Positions 44,972-54,701 are shown, counted from the first letter of the stretch. The stretch: 64,000 bases of DNA from an uncultured Acetatifactor sp. (GCA_910577035.1 CAJTKW010000010.1:1-64000), one strand, 5' to 3'. Program-made: numbers and translations. The notes: generated by a model not told the origin, from the letters alone.

Positions 44972-46480
44972 ATGAACACATTAACCGAAAATATCAGGAA
45001 GTTAGTAGCGTATGGACTGCAGACAGGGCTGGTGCCGGAGGAGGATGTCGTATATACCACAAACAGGCTGCTGGAGCTGTTCGAAATGGATGAGCCGGAA
45101 GAGAGCGACAGTCCTGCGGCAATGGAACCGGAGGAGCTGGAGGCGGTGCTGGGGCAGATGTGCGACTATGCCTTTGAGAAAGGCCTGCTGGCAGCAAACA
45201 CCGTGACTTACCGGGATTTGTTTGACACAAAGATAATGAGTATGCTAATGCCCAGGCCCAGTGAGGTTATCCGCAGATTTCGGGAGCTGTATGAGAAGGA
45301 ATCTCCGGAGGCGGCTACGGACTATTATTATAAGCTCAGCCGGGACTCCGATTATATCAGGAGATACCGGGTCTGCAGGGATATAAAGTGGATTGCGCCT
45401 ACGAAGTACGGAGATCTGGATATTACCATTAATCTTTCCAAGCCGGAGAAGGATCCCAAGGCCATTGCAGCAGCGAAGAACGCGAAGCAGTCCGGATATC
45501 CGAAATGCCTGCTCTGCCGGGAAAACGAGGGCTATGCGGGCAGGGTGAACCATCCGGCAAGACAGAATCACCGCATTATTCCCGTGACCATCAACGGGAG
45601 CAAATGGGGCTTCCAGTATTCCCCGTATGTTTATTATAACGAGCATTGTATTGTATTCAATTATCAGCATGTGCCCATGAAGATTGAGCATGCTGCATTC
45701 TGCAAGCTTTTTGATTTTGTAAAGCAGTTCCCCCACTACTTTGTGGGCTCCAACGCGGATCTGCCCATAGTGGGCGGCTCTATACTCAGCCATGACCATT
45801 TCCAGGGGGGACATTATGAATTTGCCATGGCGAAGGCCCCCGTGGAGAGGAGCTTTCAGGTGAAGGGCTTTGAGGACGTTGCCGCAGGCGTGGTAAAGTG
45901 GCCTATGTCCGTCATCCGTCTGAGCGGAAAGGATACGGACCGCATCATTGCCCTGGCGGACCGTATTCTGGAAAGATGGCGGGAATATACGGATGAGGAC
46001 GCATTTATTTATGCCTGCACTGACGGGGAGCCTCACAATACCATTACGCCCATTGCCAGAAAGCGGGGAGAAGAATTTGAGCTGGATCTTGTGCTGCGGA
46101 ACAATATTACCACGGAGGAGCACCCTCTGGGGGTATATCATCCTCATGCAAAGCTTCATCATATCAAGAAGGAAAATATTGGTTTGATCGAAGTTATGGG
46201 TCTGGCAGTACTGCCTGCCCGTCTGAAGGAAGAGATGGCAAAGCTGAAGGAGGCAATTCTGGCAGGCAGCAATCTCCGGGAAGATGAGGAGCTTGCCAAG
46301 CATGCCGACTGGGTGGAAGAGTTTTTGCCCGGATACGAAAAGGTAGACAGGTCCAATATTGATGCCGTGATCGAGAAGGAGATAGGGCTGGTGTTCATGG
46401 AGGTTCTGGAGGATGCCGGCGTATATAAGCGGACAGAGGAAGGCCGGGAGGCATTTGACAGATTTATCCGCTCACTGTGA
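44972..46480 (+). CDS. galT: UDP-glucose-hexose-1-phosphate uridylyltransferase, class II
   Basis: A 502-residue GalT of the Gram-positive class II type (about 500 residues versus about 350 in the E. coli class). It exchanges galactose-1-phosphate for glucose-1-phosphate on UDP-glucose. Family motifs seen include CLLCRENEGYAGRVNHPARQ near the middle, the HDHFQGGHYEFA segment with the histidines of the active site, and EHPLGVYHPHAKLHHIKKEN. ATG 44972 follows GGGAGGG. It forms an operon with galK. A weak hairpin follows the stop (46480-46506). Confidence 0.96.
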   Translation: MNTLTENIRKLVAYGLQTGLVPEEDVVYTTNRLLELFEMDEPEESDSPAAMEPEELEAVLGQMCDYAFEKGLLAANTVTYRDLFDTKIMSMLMPRPSEVIRRFRELYEKESPEAATDYYYKLSRDSDYIRRYRVCRDIKWIAPTKYGDLDITINLSKPEKDPKAIAAAKNAKQSGYPKCLLCRENEGYAGRVNHPARQNHRIIPVTINGSKWGFQYSPYVYYNEHCIVFNYQHVPMKIEHAAFCKLFDFVKQFPHYFVGSNADLPIVGGSILSHDHFQGGHYEFAMAKAPVERSFQVKGFEDVAAGVVKWPMSVIRLSGKDTDRIIALADRILERWREYTDEDAFIYACTDGEPHNTITPIARKRGEEFELDLVLRNNITTEEHPLGVYHPHAKLHHIKKENIGLIEVMGLAVLPARLKEEMAKLKEAILAGSNLREDEELAKHADWVEEFLPGYEKVDRSNIDAVIEKEIGLVFMEVLEDAGVYKRTEEGREAFDRFIRSL

Positions 46481-46568
46481 TGACGGGAGGAAGGGAAGTC
46501 CGTCATATTACCCTGGGGAGGCGCATATACTGATTGTGAACGGAATGAAGAGGACGTTCCAATCTGCC

Positions 46569-47186
46569 TCAGAATACGTCGGGATAACGCTCCTGAAGGT
46601 GTCGTGTAATTACCTTTCGGTTAGCGGAGTGAAGATTCCCGGCGGCCTCCCGCAGGCGGTCGATTTCCTGAAACCGTTTCTGGGATGCGTAGTACTCAGC
46701 GAGACAATAGTAGGTGCGGCTGATGTCCGTGCCTGTGCTGACGGCAAATTCCATTAATACAACGGCTTCCTTTTGGAATCCGCCCTCGATCAAGCGATCC
46801 GCCCATTTTTGCAGGGTCCGTACCAGGACAGTATAGTTCTGGTCATATTCCGTCAGGACATCCAGATTTGCGGTGCCGTATTCCAGCTTCAGGTCGGTGT
46901 TGGACCTGCCGGTGAAATTTACGACCTTACGGGAGGTCAGGCTTTCCAGAATATTAATGTACTCCAGCACCTCCGGGTCATCGTTCATCAGATGGGTGGG
47001 GAAGCCTTCCAGAGGGATGTGAATATATTTCAGATCGTCCAGAGACATACGCCGCACGGAGTTGGCCCGTGCTTCCCGGGACCAGAATTCCGCTTCCTGT
47101 TCCTTAAATTTCCTCTGCTGTCCTCTTATCACAAAGAAAATCATGATAATAAAAATAAGAAAGCTTGCCAAAAAAAATAAATTCAT
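46569..47186 (-). CDS. Membrane-anchored helical-repeat protein of unknown function
   Basis: A 205-residue protein with one N-terminal transmembrane helix (about 2-20), a basic-acidic linker and a soluble part whose C-terminal half looks like TPR-type paired helices (DRLIEGGFQKEAVVLMEF, then TYYCLAEYYASQKRFQE). Type I topology without a signal cleavage site is likely. The start ATG 47186 follows GGAAGG; a longer reading frame upstream is not supported. It is divergent from the small membrane peptide gene by 79 bases. No function is known to me. Confidence 0.7.
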   Translation of the reverse strand: MNLFFLASFLIFIIMIFFVIRGQQRKFKEQEAEFWSREARANSVRRMSLDDLKYIHIPLEGFPTHLMNDDPEVLEYINILESLTSRKVVNFTGRSNTDLKLEYGTANLDVLTEYDQNYTVLVRTLQKWADRLIEGGFQKEAVVLMEFAVSTGTDISRTYYCLAEYYASQKRFQEIDRLREAAGNLHSANRKVITRHLQERYPDVF

Positions 47187-47265
47187 ATATAATATCCTTC
47201 CAGAGTTTAGTATTAAGCAGGCCATGCACGGGTTCAAAGAGACATGGCGGAAACGAGGCTTATAA

Positions 47266-47370
47266 ATGTTTAACATGAACAATAAAAAAACCAGGCGGAA
47301 AATGTCTGTAGTGATAATCGTGGTGCTGGTGCTTGCTATGGTTATTCCCACTTTAGCATATTTCTTTTGA
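47266..47370 (+). CDS. 34-residue single-helix membrane protein
   Basis: A tiny protein with a basic start (NNKKTRRK) and one hydrophobic helix that ends AYFF. GAGG lies seven bases before the ATG. Basic head plus one helix is the shape of small conserved membrane proteins in Firmicutes. It sits 55 bases ahead of the VanW-family gene on the same strand and may be co-transcribed. I do not recognise a named family. Confidence 0.55.
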   Translation: MFNMNNKKTRRKMSVVIIVVLVLAMVIPTLAYFF

Positions 47371-47425
47371 TAATTCAATGTAAAGGGCAATAATAGTCTG
47401 TGCCGGTATGGCAGAAAGGCAGAAG

Positions 47426-48913
47426 ATGGAAAATACCGGGAAAACCCTCAAAAGGAGCATACTGTGTCTTGTGATGATGGCGGCATTTTTCCTGATGTCC
47501 GGTACAATCGTCCGGGCCGGGGAAGAAGATACCATAAAGTCCGGTATTTTCGCCGGTAATATTGATCTGTCCGGTATGACGAAGGCCCAGGCGGAAGCGG
47601 CAGTGGAAGAGTATGTCAGTTCGCTGGGGGAAACGGAAATATTGCTGCAGTATGCTTCCGAGGCTGAGGTGAGTGTCACGGCCGGGGATCTGGGTATTGT
47701 CTGGGCGAACAGGGAAATTGTAACGGAAGCGGCGGAGATCGGCACCCGGGGGAACGTGATCGAAAGATATAAGATTCTCAAGGATCTGGAGCATGAAAAT
47801 AAAATATATCCCATTGAGTTGTCTTTCAGCATCCAGGGAATCAGTGACATTCTTACCGGAAAATGTGCCGTCTACGATCAGGAGGCTATGGATTACGGCC
47901 TTATCCGGGAGAATAACGAGTTCCGGATTATTGAGGGGCAGAAGGGGTATTCTCTTGACGTCGAAACATCCATTGATCTGATTAATGATTACCTGACCCG
48001 GGACTGGGACGGCCAGGCGTGCGAAATTCCGCTGCAGGTGGAGGTGGAAGAGCCAAGGGGAAGCATGGAAGAGCTTGCCCAGGTTAAGGATATTCTGGGG
48101 AGTTTTACCACCTCTTTTAAGTCTTCCGGTCCGTCCAGGAGCGCTAATGTGGAAAACGGCTGTAAGCTGATTAACGGATGCCTTCTTTATCCCGGCGATG
48201 AATTTTCCACATACAAAATGGTTTCTCCCTTTACCGAGAAAAACGGTTATTATATGGCAGGCTCTTATATCAACGGCAAGGTGGTGGACAGTCTGGGCGG
48301 CGGTATCTGTCAGGTATCCACGACTCTTTATAATGCGGTGCTGCGGGCAGAGCTGGAGATAACGGAGCGGCATAATCACTCCATGGTGGTGAGCTATGTG
48401 CCCCGGTCTGCGGATGCGGCGATTGCGGAAAGCGCAGGCAAGGATTTCCGGTTTGTGAACAGTCTGGAGCATCCTGTCTATGTCGAAGGATATGTGGACA
48501 AGAAGCAGATCACCTTTAATATATACGGGCTGGAGACCAGGGATCCGGACAGGGAGGTCATTTTTGAGAGTGAGGAGCTGGAGGTAAATGTACCGCCCAG
48601 CGACCAGATCTATGCAGACGCATCCAAACCCATAGGGTACATCGTATCGGAGGGTGCCCATATCGGTTATAAAGCAAGGCTGTGGAAGATCGTGAAGGAG
48701 GACGGCAGGGAAGTAAGCCGTACCCAGGTCAACAGCAGCACATACAAGATGGTGCCAAGGAGCGCTACGGTGGGAATCGCTACGGATAACCCTGCGGCAT
48801 ATGAACAGATCATGGCGGCGATCAATTCCGGCAGCGTGGATCAGGTAAAAGCCGTGATTGCAGCATTGACGACACCGGCGGTTTCTAACAGCGTGGAAAC
48901 GGGAGAGCAGTAG
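47426..48913 (+). CDS. VanW-family exported protein
   Basis: A 495-residue protein with an N-terminal signal or anchor (about 8-30), a PG_binding_4-like domain (about 35-230) and a VanW domain (about 250-380; GGGICQVSTTLYNAVLRAEL and RHNHSMVVSYVP are characteristic). VanW lies in some vancomycin resistance operons but its biochemical role is unclear; such proteins are common in clostridia and probably act at the cell wall. A short linker and a G5-like tail follow. Its stop overlaps the start of the next gene (TAGTG), suggesting coupled translation. ATG 47426 follows AAAGG. Confidence 0.88.
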   Translation: MENTGKTLKRSILCLVMMAAFFLMSGTIVRAGEEDTIKSGIFAGNIDLSGMTKAQAEAAVEEYVSSLGETEILLQYASEAEVSVTAGDLGIVWANREIVTEAAEIGTRGNVIERYKILKDLEHENKIYPIELSFSIQGISDILTGKCAVYDQEAMDYGLIRENNEFRIIEGQKGYSLDVETSIDLINDYLTRDWDGQACEIPLQVEVEEPRGSMEELAQVKDILGSFTTSFKSSGPSRSANVENGCKLINGCLLYPGDEFSTYKMVSPFTEKNGYYMAGSYINGKVVDSLGGGICQVSTTLYNAVLRAELEITERHNHSMVVSYVPRSADAAIAESAGKDFRFVNSLEHPVYVEGYVDKKQITFNIYGLETRDPDREVIFESEELEVNVPPSDQIYADASKPIGYIVSEGAHIGYKARLWKIVKEDGREVSRTQVNSSTYKMVPRSATVGIATDNPAAYEQIMAAINSGSVDQVKAVIAALTTPAVSNSVETGEQ

Positions 48914-49995
48914 TGAAGATCGGGAAGGTTCCGGAGAATGTTTTAAAACGATCTGTTTTAAGGCAGATACAGACGAAGAGGGATGAAATAATAAGCGGCG
49001 CAGGCATAGGGGAAGACTGCGCCCATTTTTCGTTTGACGGGGCCGTAATGATGACCTGTATGCAGACTTCGGCGGTAGGAGCGTCGGAGACGTATTTTCA
49101 GAAGAAACCGTCAGCAGCGGCAGTGTATGGAGAAGAATCACAGCCAGCCGGCGCAGCGGAGATTGCTGGCCGGGAGGAAGCCGTCTCTGTGGGCCGGCTG
49201 ATCGGGCGATGTGCCAATAATCTGGCAGCGGCAGGAGCAGAGCCGGTAGGTGTGATGATCGCTTTGACGCTGCCGGAGGAAACGGAGGAGCCGGAGCTTA
49301 AAGCATTGATGGCGGCAGCGGAGGCCAGATGTAAAGAGCTGAGGCTTCAGATAGCCGGAGGCCAGACCCTGGTCAGCCGGGTGGTCAGGCAGCCTGTAGC
49401 TGCGGTAACGGGATACGGAAGAGCTTTGGCGCCGGTGTGTACCGGCCAGAGTAAGAAGAAAACGGTATGCGCCGGACAGGATATAGTTGTCAGTAAGTGG
49501 ATCGGCCTGGAGGGTACGGCGATTCTGGCCGGGCGGCACCGGGAAAAGCTGCTGCAGAGGTACCCGGCTTATTTTGTGGAGGAGGCAGCAGGCTTTGACC
49601 GGTTTCATTCCGTGATACCGGAGGCTGCCACCGCCGTGAAGTCCGGCGTTTGCATGATGCACGATGCTTCAGAGGGCGGAATTTTCGGAGCCCTGTGGGA
49701 GCTGGCGGAAAGGGCAGGCGTTGGACTGACCATAGATTTAAAAAAGCTTCCTCTGCGTCAGGAGACGGTAGAGGTATGTGAATGCTGTAATGTGAATCCT
49801 TACGAGCTGTTGTCGGGAGGTGCGCTGGTGATGGTGACGGGCGACGGAGCCGGGCTTGCTGCGGCTTTGGAGGCAGAAAAGATACCGGCGGCCGTTGTGG
49901 GAAGGATTACGGACGGCAACGACAGGATTATTCTAAACGGCGAAGAATCACGTTACCTGGACAGACCGAAGGGAGACGAGATCTATCGACAGTAG
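48913..49995 (+). CDS. AIR synthase-related protein (HypE/PurM-like)
   Basis: A 360-residue protein of the PurM/HypE/SelD superfamily, which bind ATP across two alpha/beta domains. The N-terminal domain has the GAGIGEDCAHF stretch and a RLIGRCANNLAAAGAEPVGVMIALT motif; the C-terminal one has MHDASEGGIFGALWELAE. It is not PurM itself, as the gene context lacks purine genes, nor clearly HypE, as no hydrogenase maturation genes are near. The true reaction is unknown. Translation starts at GTG 48913 overlapping the VanW stop. Lrp follows 37 bases later. Confidence 0.82.
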   Translation: MKIGKVPENVLKRSVLRQIQTKRDEIISGAGIGEDCAHFSFDGAVMMTCMQTSAVGASETYFQKKPSAAAVYGEESQPAGAAEIAGREEAVSVGRLIGRCANNLAAAGAEPVGVMIALTLPEETEEPELKALMAAAEARCKELRLQIAGGQTLVSRVVRQPVAAVTGYGRALAPVCTGQSKKKTVCAGQDIVVSKWIGLEGTAILAGRHREKLLQRYPAYFVEEAAGFDRFHSVIPEAATAVKSGVCMMHDASEGGIFGALWELAERAGVGLTIDLKKLPLRQETVEVCECCNVNPYELLSGGALVMVTGDGAGLAAALEAEKIPAAVVGRITDGNDRIILNGEESRYLDRPKGDEIYRQ

Positions 49996-50032
49996 CGGCT
50001 GATTTCGGCAGCCGCAGAAGAGGAGAAGAAAG

Positions 50033-50515
50033 ATGAGAGACGAATTACTTACTATTATTGAAAAGAACAGCCGCATCGATTTGAAGGAGCTGGCAGTCAT
50101 TCTCGGAGCAGAGGAAATTGACGTTGTCAATGAGCTGGCAGCCTTGGAAAGCGAGGGCATCATCTGCGGCTATCATACGATGATTGACTGGGAAAAGACA
50201 GACATTGATAAGGTTTCCGCATTGATCGAGGTGAGGGTGACTCCTCAGAGGGGGCAGGGATTTGACAATATGGCGGAGCGTATTCAGAAGTACCCTGAGG
50301 TGCAGAGTGTCTATCTGATGTCCGGCGGCTATGACCTGATGATTATTCTGGAGGGAAAAACCCTCCGGGAGGTGTCCTCTTTTGTATCCAATAAGCTTTC
50401 GGCCCTGGATACGGTCTTAAGTACGGCCACCCATTTCATCCTGAAAAAGTACAAGGACCATGGTACAGTGCTCTCCCGGAAAAAAGAAGACGAAAGGGAG
50501 ATGATTACGCCATGA
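50033..50515 (+). CDS. Lrp/AsnC-family regulator
   Basis: A 160-residue transcriptional regulator with an N-terminal helix-turn-helix (about 1-55) and a C-terminal RAM domain (about 65-145) that binds amino acids and forms oligomers. It overlaps the aminotransferase gene by four bases (ATGA), a standard pairing in clostridia, so it likely senses the amino acid made or used by that enzyme. GAGGAG precedes the start. Confidence 0.92.
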   Translation: MRDELLTIIEKNSRIDLKELAVILGAEEIDVVNELAALESEGIICGYHTMIDWEKTDIDKVSALIEVRVTPQRGQGFDNMAERIQKYPEVQSVYLMSGGYDLMIILEGKTLREVSSFVSNKLSALDTVLSTATHFILKKYKDHGTVLSRKKEDEREMITP

Positions 50516-51684
50516 GAAATCCGTTAGCAGACAAGGTTGTGGAGATCAAACCTTCAGGTATCCGCAAATTTTTTGATATTGTAAGTGAGATGAAGGATGC
50601 TATTTCCCTGGGAGTGGGTGAGCCGGATTTCGACACCCCCTGGCATATCAGGGACGAGGGTATCTACTCCCTGGAAAAAGGGAAAACCCACTATACCTCC
50701 AACGCAGGACTTGTGGAGCTGCGCCGGGAGATCTGTAATTACCTCCAGAGAAGACAGGGTATTACATACCATCCCCTGAAGGAAGTACTGATTACCGTGG
50801 GCGGGTCGGAAGCCATTGACATGGGTCTTCGGGCCATGTGTAATCCCGGGGACGAGGTGCTGATTCCCCAGCCCAGCTATGTTTCCTATGAGCCCTGCGC
50901 GGTGCTGGCAGGGGCTACGCCTGTCATTATCAACCTGAAGGCGGAAAACGAGTTTCGGCTTACGGCCCGGGAGCTGGAAGAGGCTGTCACGGACAGAACC
51001 AAGGTACTGATTCTGCCTTTTCCCAATAATCCTACCGGGGCCATTATGGAGCGGAAGGATCTGGAGGAAATAGCGGAAGTGATCCTCAAGCACGACATAT
51101 ATGTCATGTCGGATGAGATTTATTCCGAGCTGACCTATAAGGAAAAGCATGTGTCCATTGCGGAGCTTCCCGGTATGCAGGAGCGGACGATATTGATTAA
51201 CGGTTTTTCCAAAGCATATGCCATGACCGGGTGGAGGCTGGGTTATGCCTGCGGGCCGGAAGAAATTATCACGCAGATGACAAAGATCCATCAGTTTGCC
51301 ATTATGTGTGCGCCTACCACCAGCCAGTATGCGGCGGTGGAAGCGCTGAAGAACGGCGACGCTGATGTAGAGGAAATGCGCACCGCATATAATCAGCGCA
51401 GGCGGTATCTCATGAATGCCATGCGGGAGATGGGGCTGGAATGCTTTGAGCCCTACGGTGCTTTTTATGTTTTTCCCTGTATCAAAGAGTTTGGCATGAC
51501 CAGTGATGAATTTGCCGAAAAGCTGCTGGCGGAAGAGAAGCTGGCGGTAGTGCCGGGAACGGCCTTTGGTGACTGTGGTGAGGGATTTTTACGAATTTCC
51601 TATGCCTATTCGCTGGAGCAGCTGAGAGAAGCCCTGAAAAGGCTGGGACGGTTCGTGGAGAAGCTGAGAAAGGAAAAACAGTAG
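50512..51684 (+). CDS. PLP-dependent aminotransferase, class I
   Basis: A 390-residue fold-type I aminotransferase. Lys234 in FSKAYAMTGWRLGY forms the internal aldimine with PLP; the preceding PFPNNPTGA and SDEIYSEL motifs complete the cofactor site. Substrate is probably an aromatic amino acid, aspartate or methionine-type acid, by family and Lrp pairing. It is translationally coupled to the Lrp gene and followed one base later by trmL. Confidence 0.93.
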   Translation: MRNPLADKVVEIKPSGIRKFFDIVSEMKDAISLGVGEPDFDTPWHIRDEGIYSLEKGKTHYTSNAGLVELRREICNYLQRRQGITYHPLKEVLITVGGSEAIDMGLRAMCNPGDEVLIPQPSYVSYEPCAVLAGATPVIINLKAENEFRLTARELEEAVTDRTKVLILPFPNNPTGAIMERKDLEEIAEVILKHDIYVMSDEIYSELTYKEKHVSIAELPGMQERTILINGFSKAYAMTGWRLGYACGPEEIITQMTKIHQFAIMCAPTTSQYAAVEALKNGDADVEEMRTAYNQRRRYLMNAMREMGLECFEPYGAFYVFPCIKEFGMTSDEFAEKLLAEEKLAVVPGTAFGDCGEGFLRISYAYSLEQLREALKRLGRFVEKLRKEKQ

Positions 51685-51685
51685 T

Positions 51686-52252
51686 GTGAACATTATACTG
51701 CATCAGCCGGAAATACCGGGAAATACCGGAAATATCGGGCGTACCTGTGTTGCCACAGGTACGTCCCTGCATTTGATTGAGCCTTTGGGATTCCATCTGG
51801 ACGAAAAATCTATCAGACGGGCTGGAATGGACTACTGGAAGGATCTGGATGTCCACAGATATGTCAATTTGGAAGAATTTAGAAACCAGCATCCCGGTAT
51901 CAGGATCTGGATGGCCACCACCAAGGCAAAGCGGGCATATACGGAGGTCAGCTACGGGGAGGAAGATTACATTATGTTTGGCAGGGAGAGTGCGGGAATT
52001 CCCGAAGAGATCCTGGTAGAGCATGAGGAAAGCTGTATCCGTATCCCCATGCTTCCTGCCATACGTTCCCTGAATCTGTCCAATGCCGTGGCCATTGTGC
52101 TGTATGAGGCGCTGAGACAAACGGGGTTTCGGGGCCTGGAGTCAGAAGGGGAGCTGCACAGGCTGTGTTGGAATTGTGAAAGGAATGAAGATTTTCTGAG
52201 CGGTCAAGAGGGGCATGGCCACCTCTTTAGTACGTCCGCTAAGAAAATCTAA
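51686..52252 (+). CDS. trmL: tRNA (cytidine(34)-2'-O)-methyltransferase TrmL
   Basis: A 188-residue SPOUT-class RNA methyltransferase that modifies the ribose at wobble position 34 of leucine tRNAs. The N-terminal PEIPGNTGNIGRTC and the C-terminal FGRESAGIPEEIL and IPMLPAIRSLNLSNAVAIVLYE motifs (the deep trefoil knot) are intact. It starts with GTG one base after the aminotransferase stop. The family normally has about 155-160 residues; the extra 25-30 at the C-terminus look unstructured. Confidence 0.95.
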   Translation: MNIILHQPEIPGNTGNIGRTCVATGTSLHLIEPLGFHLDEKSIRRAGMDYWKDLDVHRYVNLEEFRNQHPGIRIWMATTKAKRAYTEVSYGEEDYIMFGRESAGIPEEILVEHEESCIRIPMLPAIRSLNLSNAVAIVLYEALRQTGFRGLESEGELHRLCWNCERNEDFLSGQEGHGHLFSTSAKKI

Positions 52253-52284
52253 GTCATTCCGAGAAAAATCGCAAGAACGGTAAT

Positions 52285-52953
52285 TCAAGGGGATGTTACA
52301 ATGCGTTCCCGACAGTCCGGGTGTTCCTCCAGGAACTGCTTCACTATGTCAGGTTTATCCCAGTAGTGCATGGGATAAACCTTTTCCGCATTTATATGCC
52401 TTAAAAAGTAAAGAAAACCGTCTGCGTAATGAGAACCCAGACGAGGATCCAGGGGCAGACAGGCATGATTTATGGAAATATCCTTTAATGGCCGAAGTGC
52501 GGCTCGGTAGCTGCCGGTCATCTGTCTGCGTTCCTCCTGGGGAGTATCCTCGGTGACCCAGTCGTTGAGATCCCCGGCATGATAAAAAACGCCCTCCGGG
52601 CAGGTCAGCAGAAAGGCCACACCGGAGTCCGTGGAAAGCAGTGTCCTGATGCGGGTATGGCAGGGCAGTTCATACTCCCGGCTGTGGTAGACCTTGAAAA
52701 GAGTACAGTCGTAAGGATACTTATGGGGCTTAATATCGTTCGGCAGGATGGCAGTAACCTGTTTCATGCCCATTTCGCGCAACAGAGGAAACAGCGCAGG
52801 ATTATAGTGATCCTGATGGCTGTGGCTTACAAATACCAGCATGGGTTTACCGGCATCCAGAGGCGGAAGATTTCCCTTATAGTAATCAAATAAATAATAG
52901 CATTCTGCTGTCTCTGCCAGGAAACAGCTGTGGTAGATGTAGGTGACGTTCAT
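52285..52953 (-). CDS. MBL-fold metallo-hydrolase
   Basis: A 222-residue metallo-beta-lactamase-fold protein with the HxHxDH metal motif as SHSHQDHY, a further HAGDLNDW and a final MHYW His. The arrangement matches the UlaG-like or general MBL group. The substrate is not known. Single gene, convergent with trmL, 32 bases from its stop. Confidence 0.88.
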   Translation of the reverse strand: MNVTYIYHSCFLAETAECYYLFDYYKGNLPPLDAGKPMLVFVSHSHQDHYNPALFPLLREMGMKQVTAILPNDIKPHKYPYDCTLFKVYHSREYELPCHTRIRTLLSTDSGVAFLLTCPEGVFYHAGDLNDWVTEDTPQEERRQMTGSYRAALRPLKDISINHACLPLDPRLGSHYADGFLYFLRHINAEKVYPMHYWDKPDIVKQFLEEHPDCRERIVTSP

Positions 52954-53074
52954 AATGGGCTCCTGTGTATTATTATTTTCTATGCAGGTATTTGTCTAAT
53001 ATTGTGAGAAAATTACTTCCGCGAATGCGATAGGATTCATTGTATAACATATTCATTTGTACCCGCATTTTGCA

Positions 53075-54415
53075 CTACTCCCCAAGGATTCCCACAAAAT
53101 CAGTAGCATCTATGTTGAAGGGTAAATCTTGTATCATCCCGTTTTTATAGTAACTTTCAGGGGACGCATTTCCCCTGGAGGTCCAGGAAACCAGATGGTT
53201 ATCACTTGATAAAAAGTCAATGGAATTTTTATTTTCTCGTAATATTGTCATTGGATCCAAATTGTGGGTAGTAAAGCAAAGCTGTCCCTTGCCATAATAC
53301 ATGAAATACTCGATCAGCCTGCATAAATAAACATCATTCAAATTGGAATCCATTTCATCAACGAAAACAATTCCGTTTGTACTTGCAGATACAAAGCAGT
53401 CAAACAGGCGGATCAGCTTTTTAATGCCAGTGCTTTCAAATTCTCTGTTAATACTAAATTCTCCGTAATTGAGATTTAATTCGCACTCGTATTGATTTCC
53501 CCTTTCTTTTGCGTCAATATCGATAGACACTAAATCTGTTTTAAATATTTTGAGAAATTTTGTTAAGCGGGCTACTTTACTTTTGTAATCTTCGAAACGG
53601 TCCTTGTCTACAAATCTTTCATTTACGCTTGAAAAAGCGTTAGCAAGATCGCCATAATCAAGTAATCTGTTTTGCAAAGACTGCTTATCCAGGCTATGGC
53701 CTATCAATTTCTTCCGCAGAAAGTATAATTCATGTTGATCTTCGTCGCCTAAAAATACTGTTGTCACTATAACCAGTGTCAGGCATATCAGGATGTGAAC
53801 AAGCAATTGTCTGTCAGCTGCACTTTCCTGCGGGTCGTAAGTTAATTTCCCTCGAATGATACTATAGAGGTAAATCAGGGAATGTGTGGATAATAAATTC
53901 ATTGACCGTTTTTTTAAAATTTCCTTTTGGGCGTCGCTGCAATTAATATACAGTAGCTCTCCGTTTTTGCATTCAAATATTGTTTTATAATTTTGATTAG
54001 CATAATTTCCGTTTTTCCAGCACAGTTTTTCAAATTGAATTTCATACAACCCTTTTTCGTTTTTGGATAAATGAATGGTATAGTCATAGATCTCCTTACA
54101 GCCAGCGGTATCCACAAGAAATTCACAGCCGAAGTGAAAACAGCAAGTTTCCTTATGAATGATTTCATTTAAAAATCCCTGAGTTTTGGACTCATTTAGA
54201 TAGTTGTCCCCCAGAATCAGCTCCTGAAATATTTTTACAGCAGTAATAATGGCAGATTTCCCGGAACCATTTTCACCATAAATAGCCTTGATCCTGTATT
54301 TGTCGGGATCAAAGTTTTTATCAACAGTCTTTTTATAAAAGTCAATTCTGATTTCCTGTTTTATATTTTTTATACCGCAAATACGCATGTTTAATAAATA
54401 AATTATATTTTCCAT
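53075..54415 (-). CDS. AAA ATPase, OLD/RloA-like
   Basis: A 446-residue ABC-like AAA ATPase. Walker A is GENGSGKS (47-54), a signature-like segment ESTGIKKL lies near 328, Walker B is GIVFVDEMDS (348-357), and a His-loop TTHN is at 382-385. A strongly hydrophobic stretch at 203-223 lies in the middle, where SMC-like proteins place their hinge, and could be a membrane segment. Related ATPases serve in phage defence (OLD, AbiL, RloA types), usually with a nuclease partner; no nuclease or RloB gene is next to it. AAGAGG precedes ATG 54415. The gene and its flanks are AT-rich, so recent transfer is likely. Confidence 0.75.
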   Translation of the reverse strand: MENIIYLLNMRICGIKNIKQEIRIDFYKKTVDKNFDPDKYRIKAIYGENGSGKSAIITAVKIFQELILGDNYLNESKTQGFLNEIIHKETCCFHFGCEFLVDTAGCKEIYDYTIHLSKNEKGLYEIQFEKLCWKNGNYANQNYKTIFECKNGELLYINCSDAQKEILKKRSMNLLSTHSLIYLYSIIRGKLTYDPQESAADRQLLVHILICLTLVIVTTVFLGDEDQHELYFLRKKLIGHSLDKQSLQNRLLDYGDLANAFSSVNERFVDKDRFEDYKSKVARLTKFLKIFKTDLVSIDIDAKERGNQYECELNLNYGEFSINREFESTGIKKLIRLFDCFVSASTNGIVFVDEMDSNLNDVYLCRLIEYFMYYGKGQLCFTTHNLDPMTILRENKNSIDFLSSDNHLVSWTSRGNASPESYYKNGMIQDLPFNIDATDFVGILGE

Positions 54416-54701
54416 AGATAGAACCTCTTTTAAAATAGCATCAACAAAAATTATAAAAATATTACAAAATGTAATTGGTTGGAAATATGTTATATTATAA
54501 GCCATTCTTATTTTAAAAGCAAGATTGAAAAGTATTGGCTGGAATACATAGGATACAGGCAATTAGACAGGAAACAAACAATATAAATAGATATACTGTG
54601 GACGGTTTTACATAATAGTAAATAATTACATTTTGGAAGTTTAAAGTTTTGCGGTTAAAAAGTGCTTCAAAAAACGTATATACCAAGGGAGAAAATATAC
54701 C
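54416..54701. other. AT-rich spacer between ATPase and PadR genes
   Basis: The 286 bases before the padR promoter are AT-rich and part of the same low-GC island as the ATPase gene. I see no open reading frame or RNA fold of note. The ATPase promoter should lie here but cannot be set with confidence. Confidence 0.4.

Noticed and set aside
47375..49141. Minus-strand frame of 588 codons over the VanW gene
   Set aside because: The plus-strand VanW protein has clear family motifs; the reverse frame is low in complexity and has no ribosome site.
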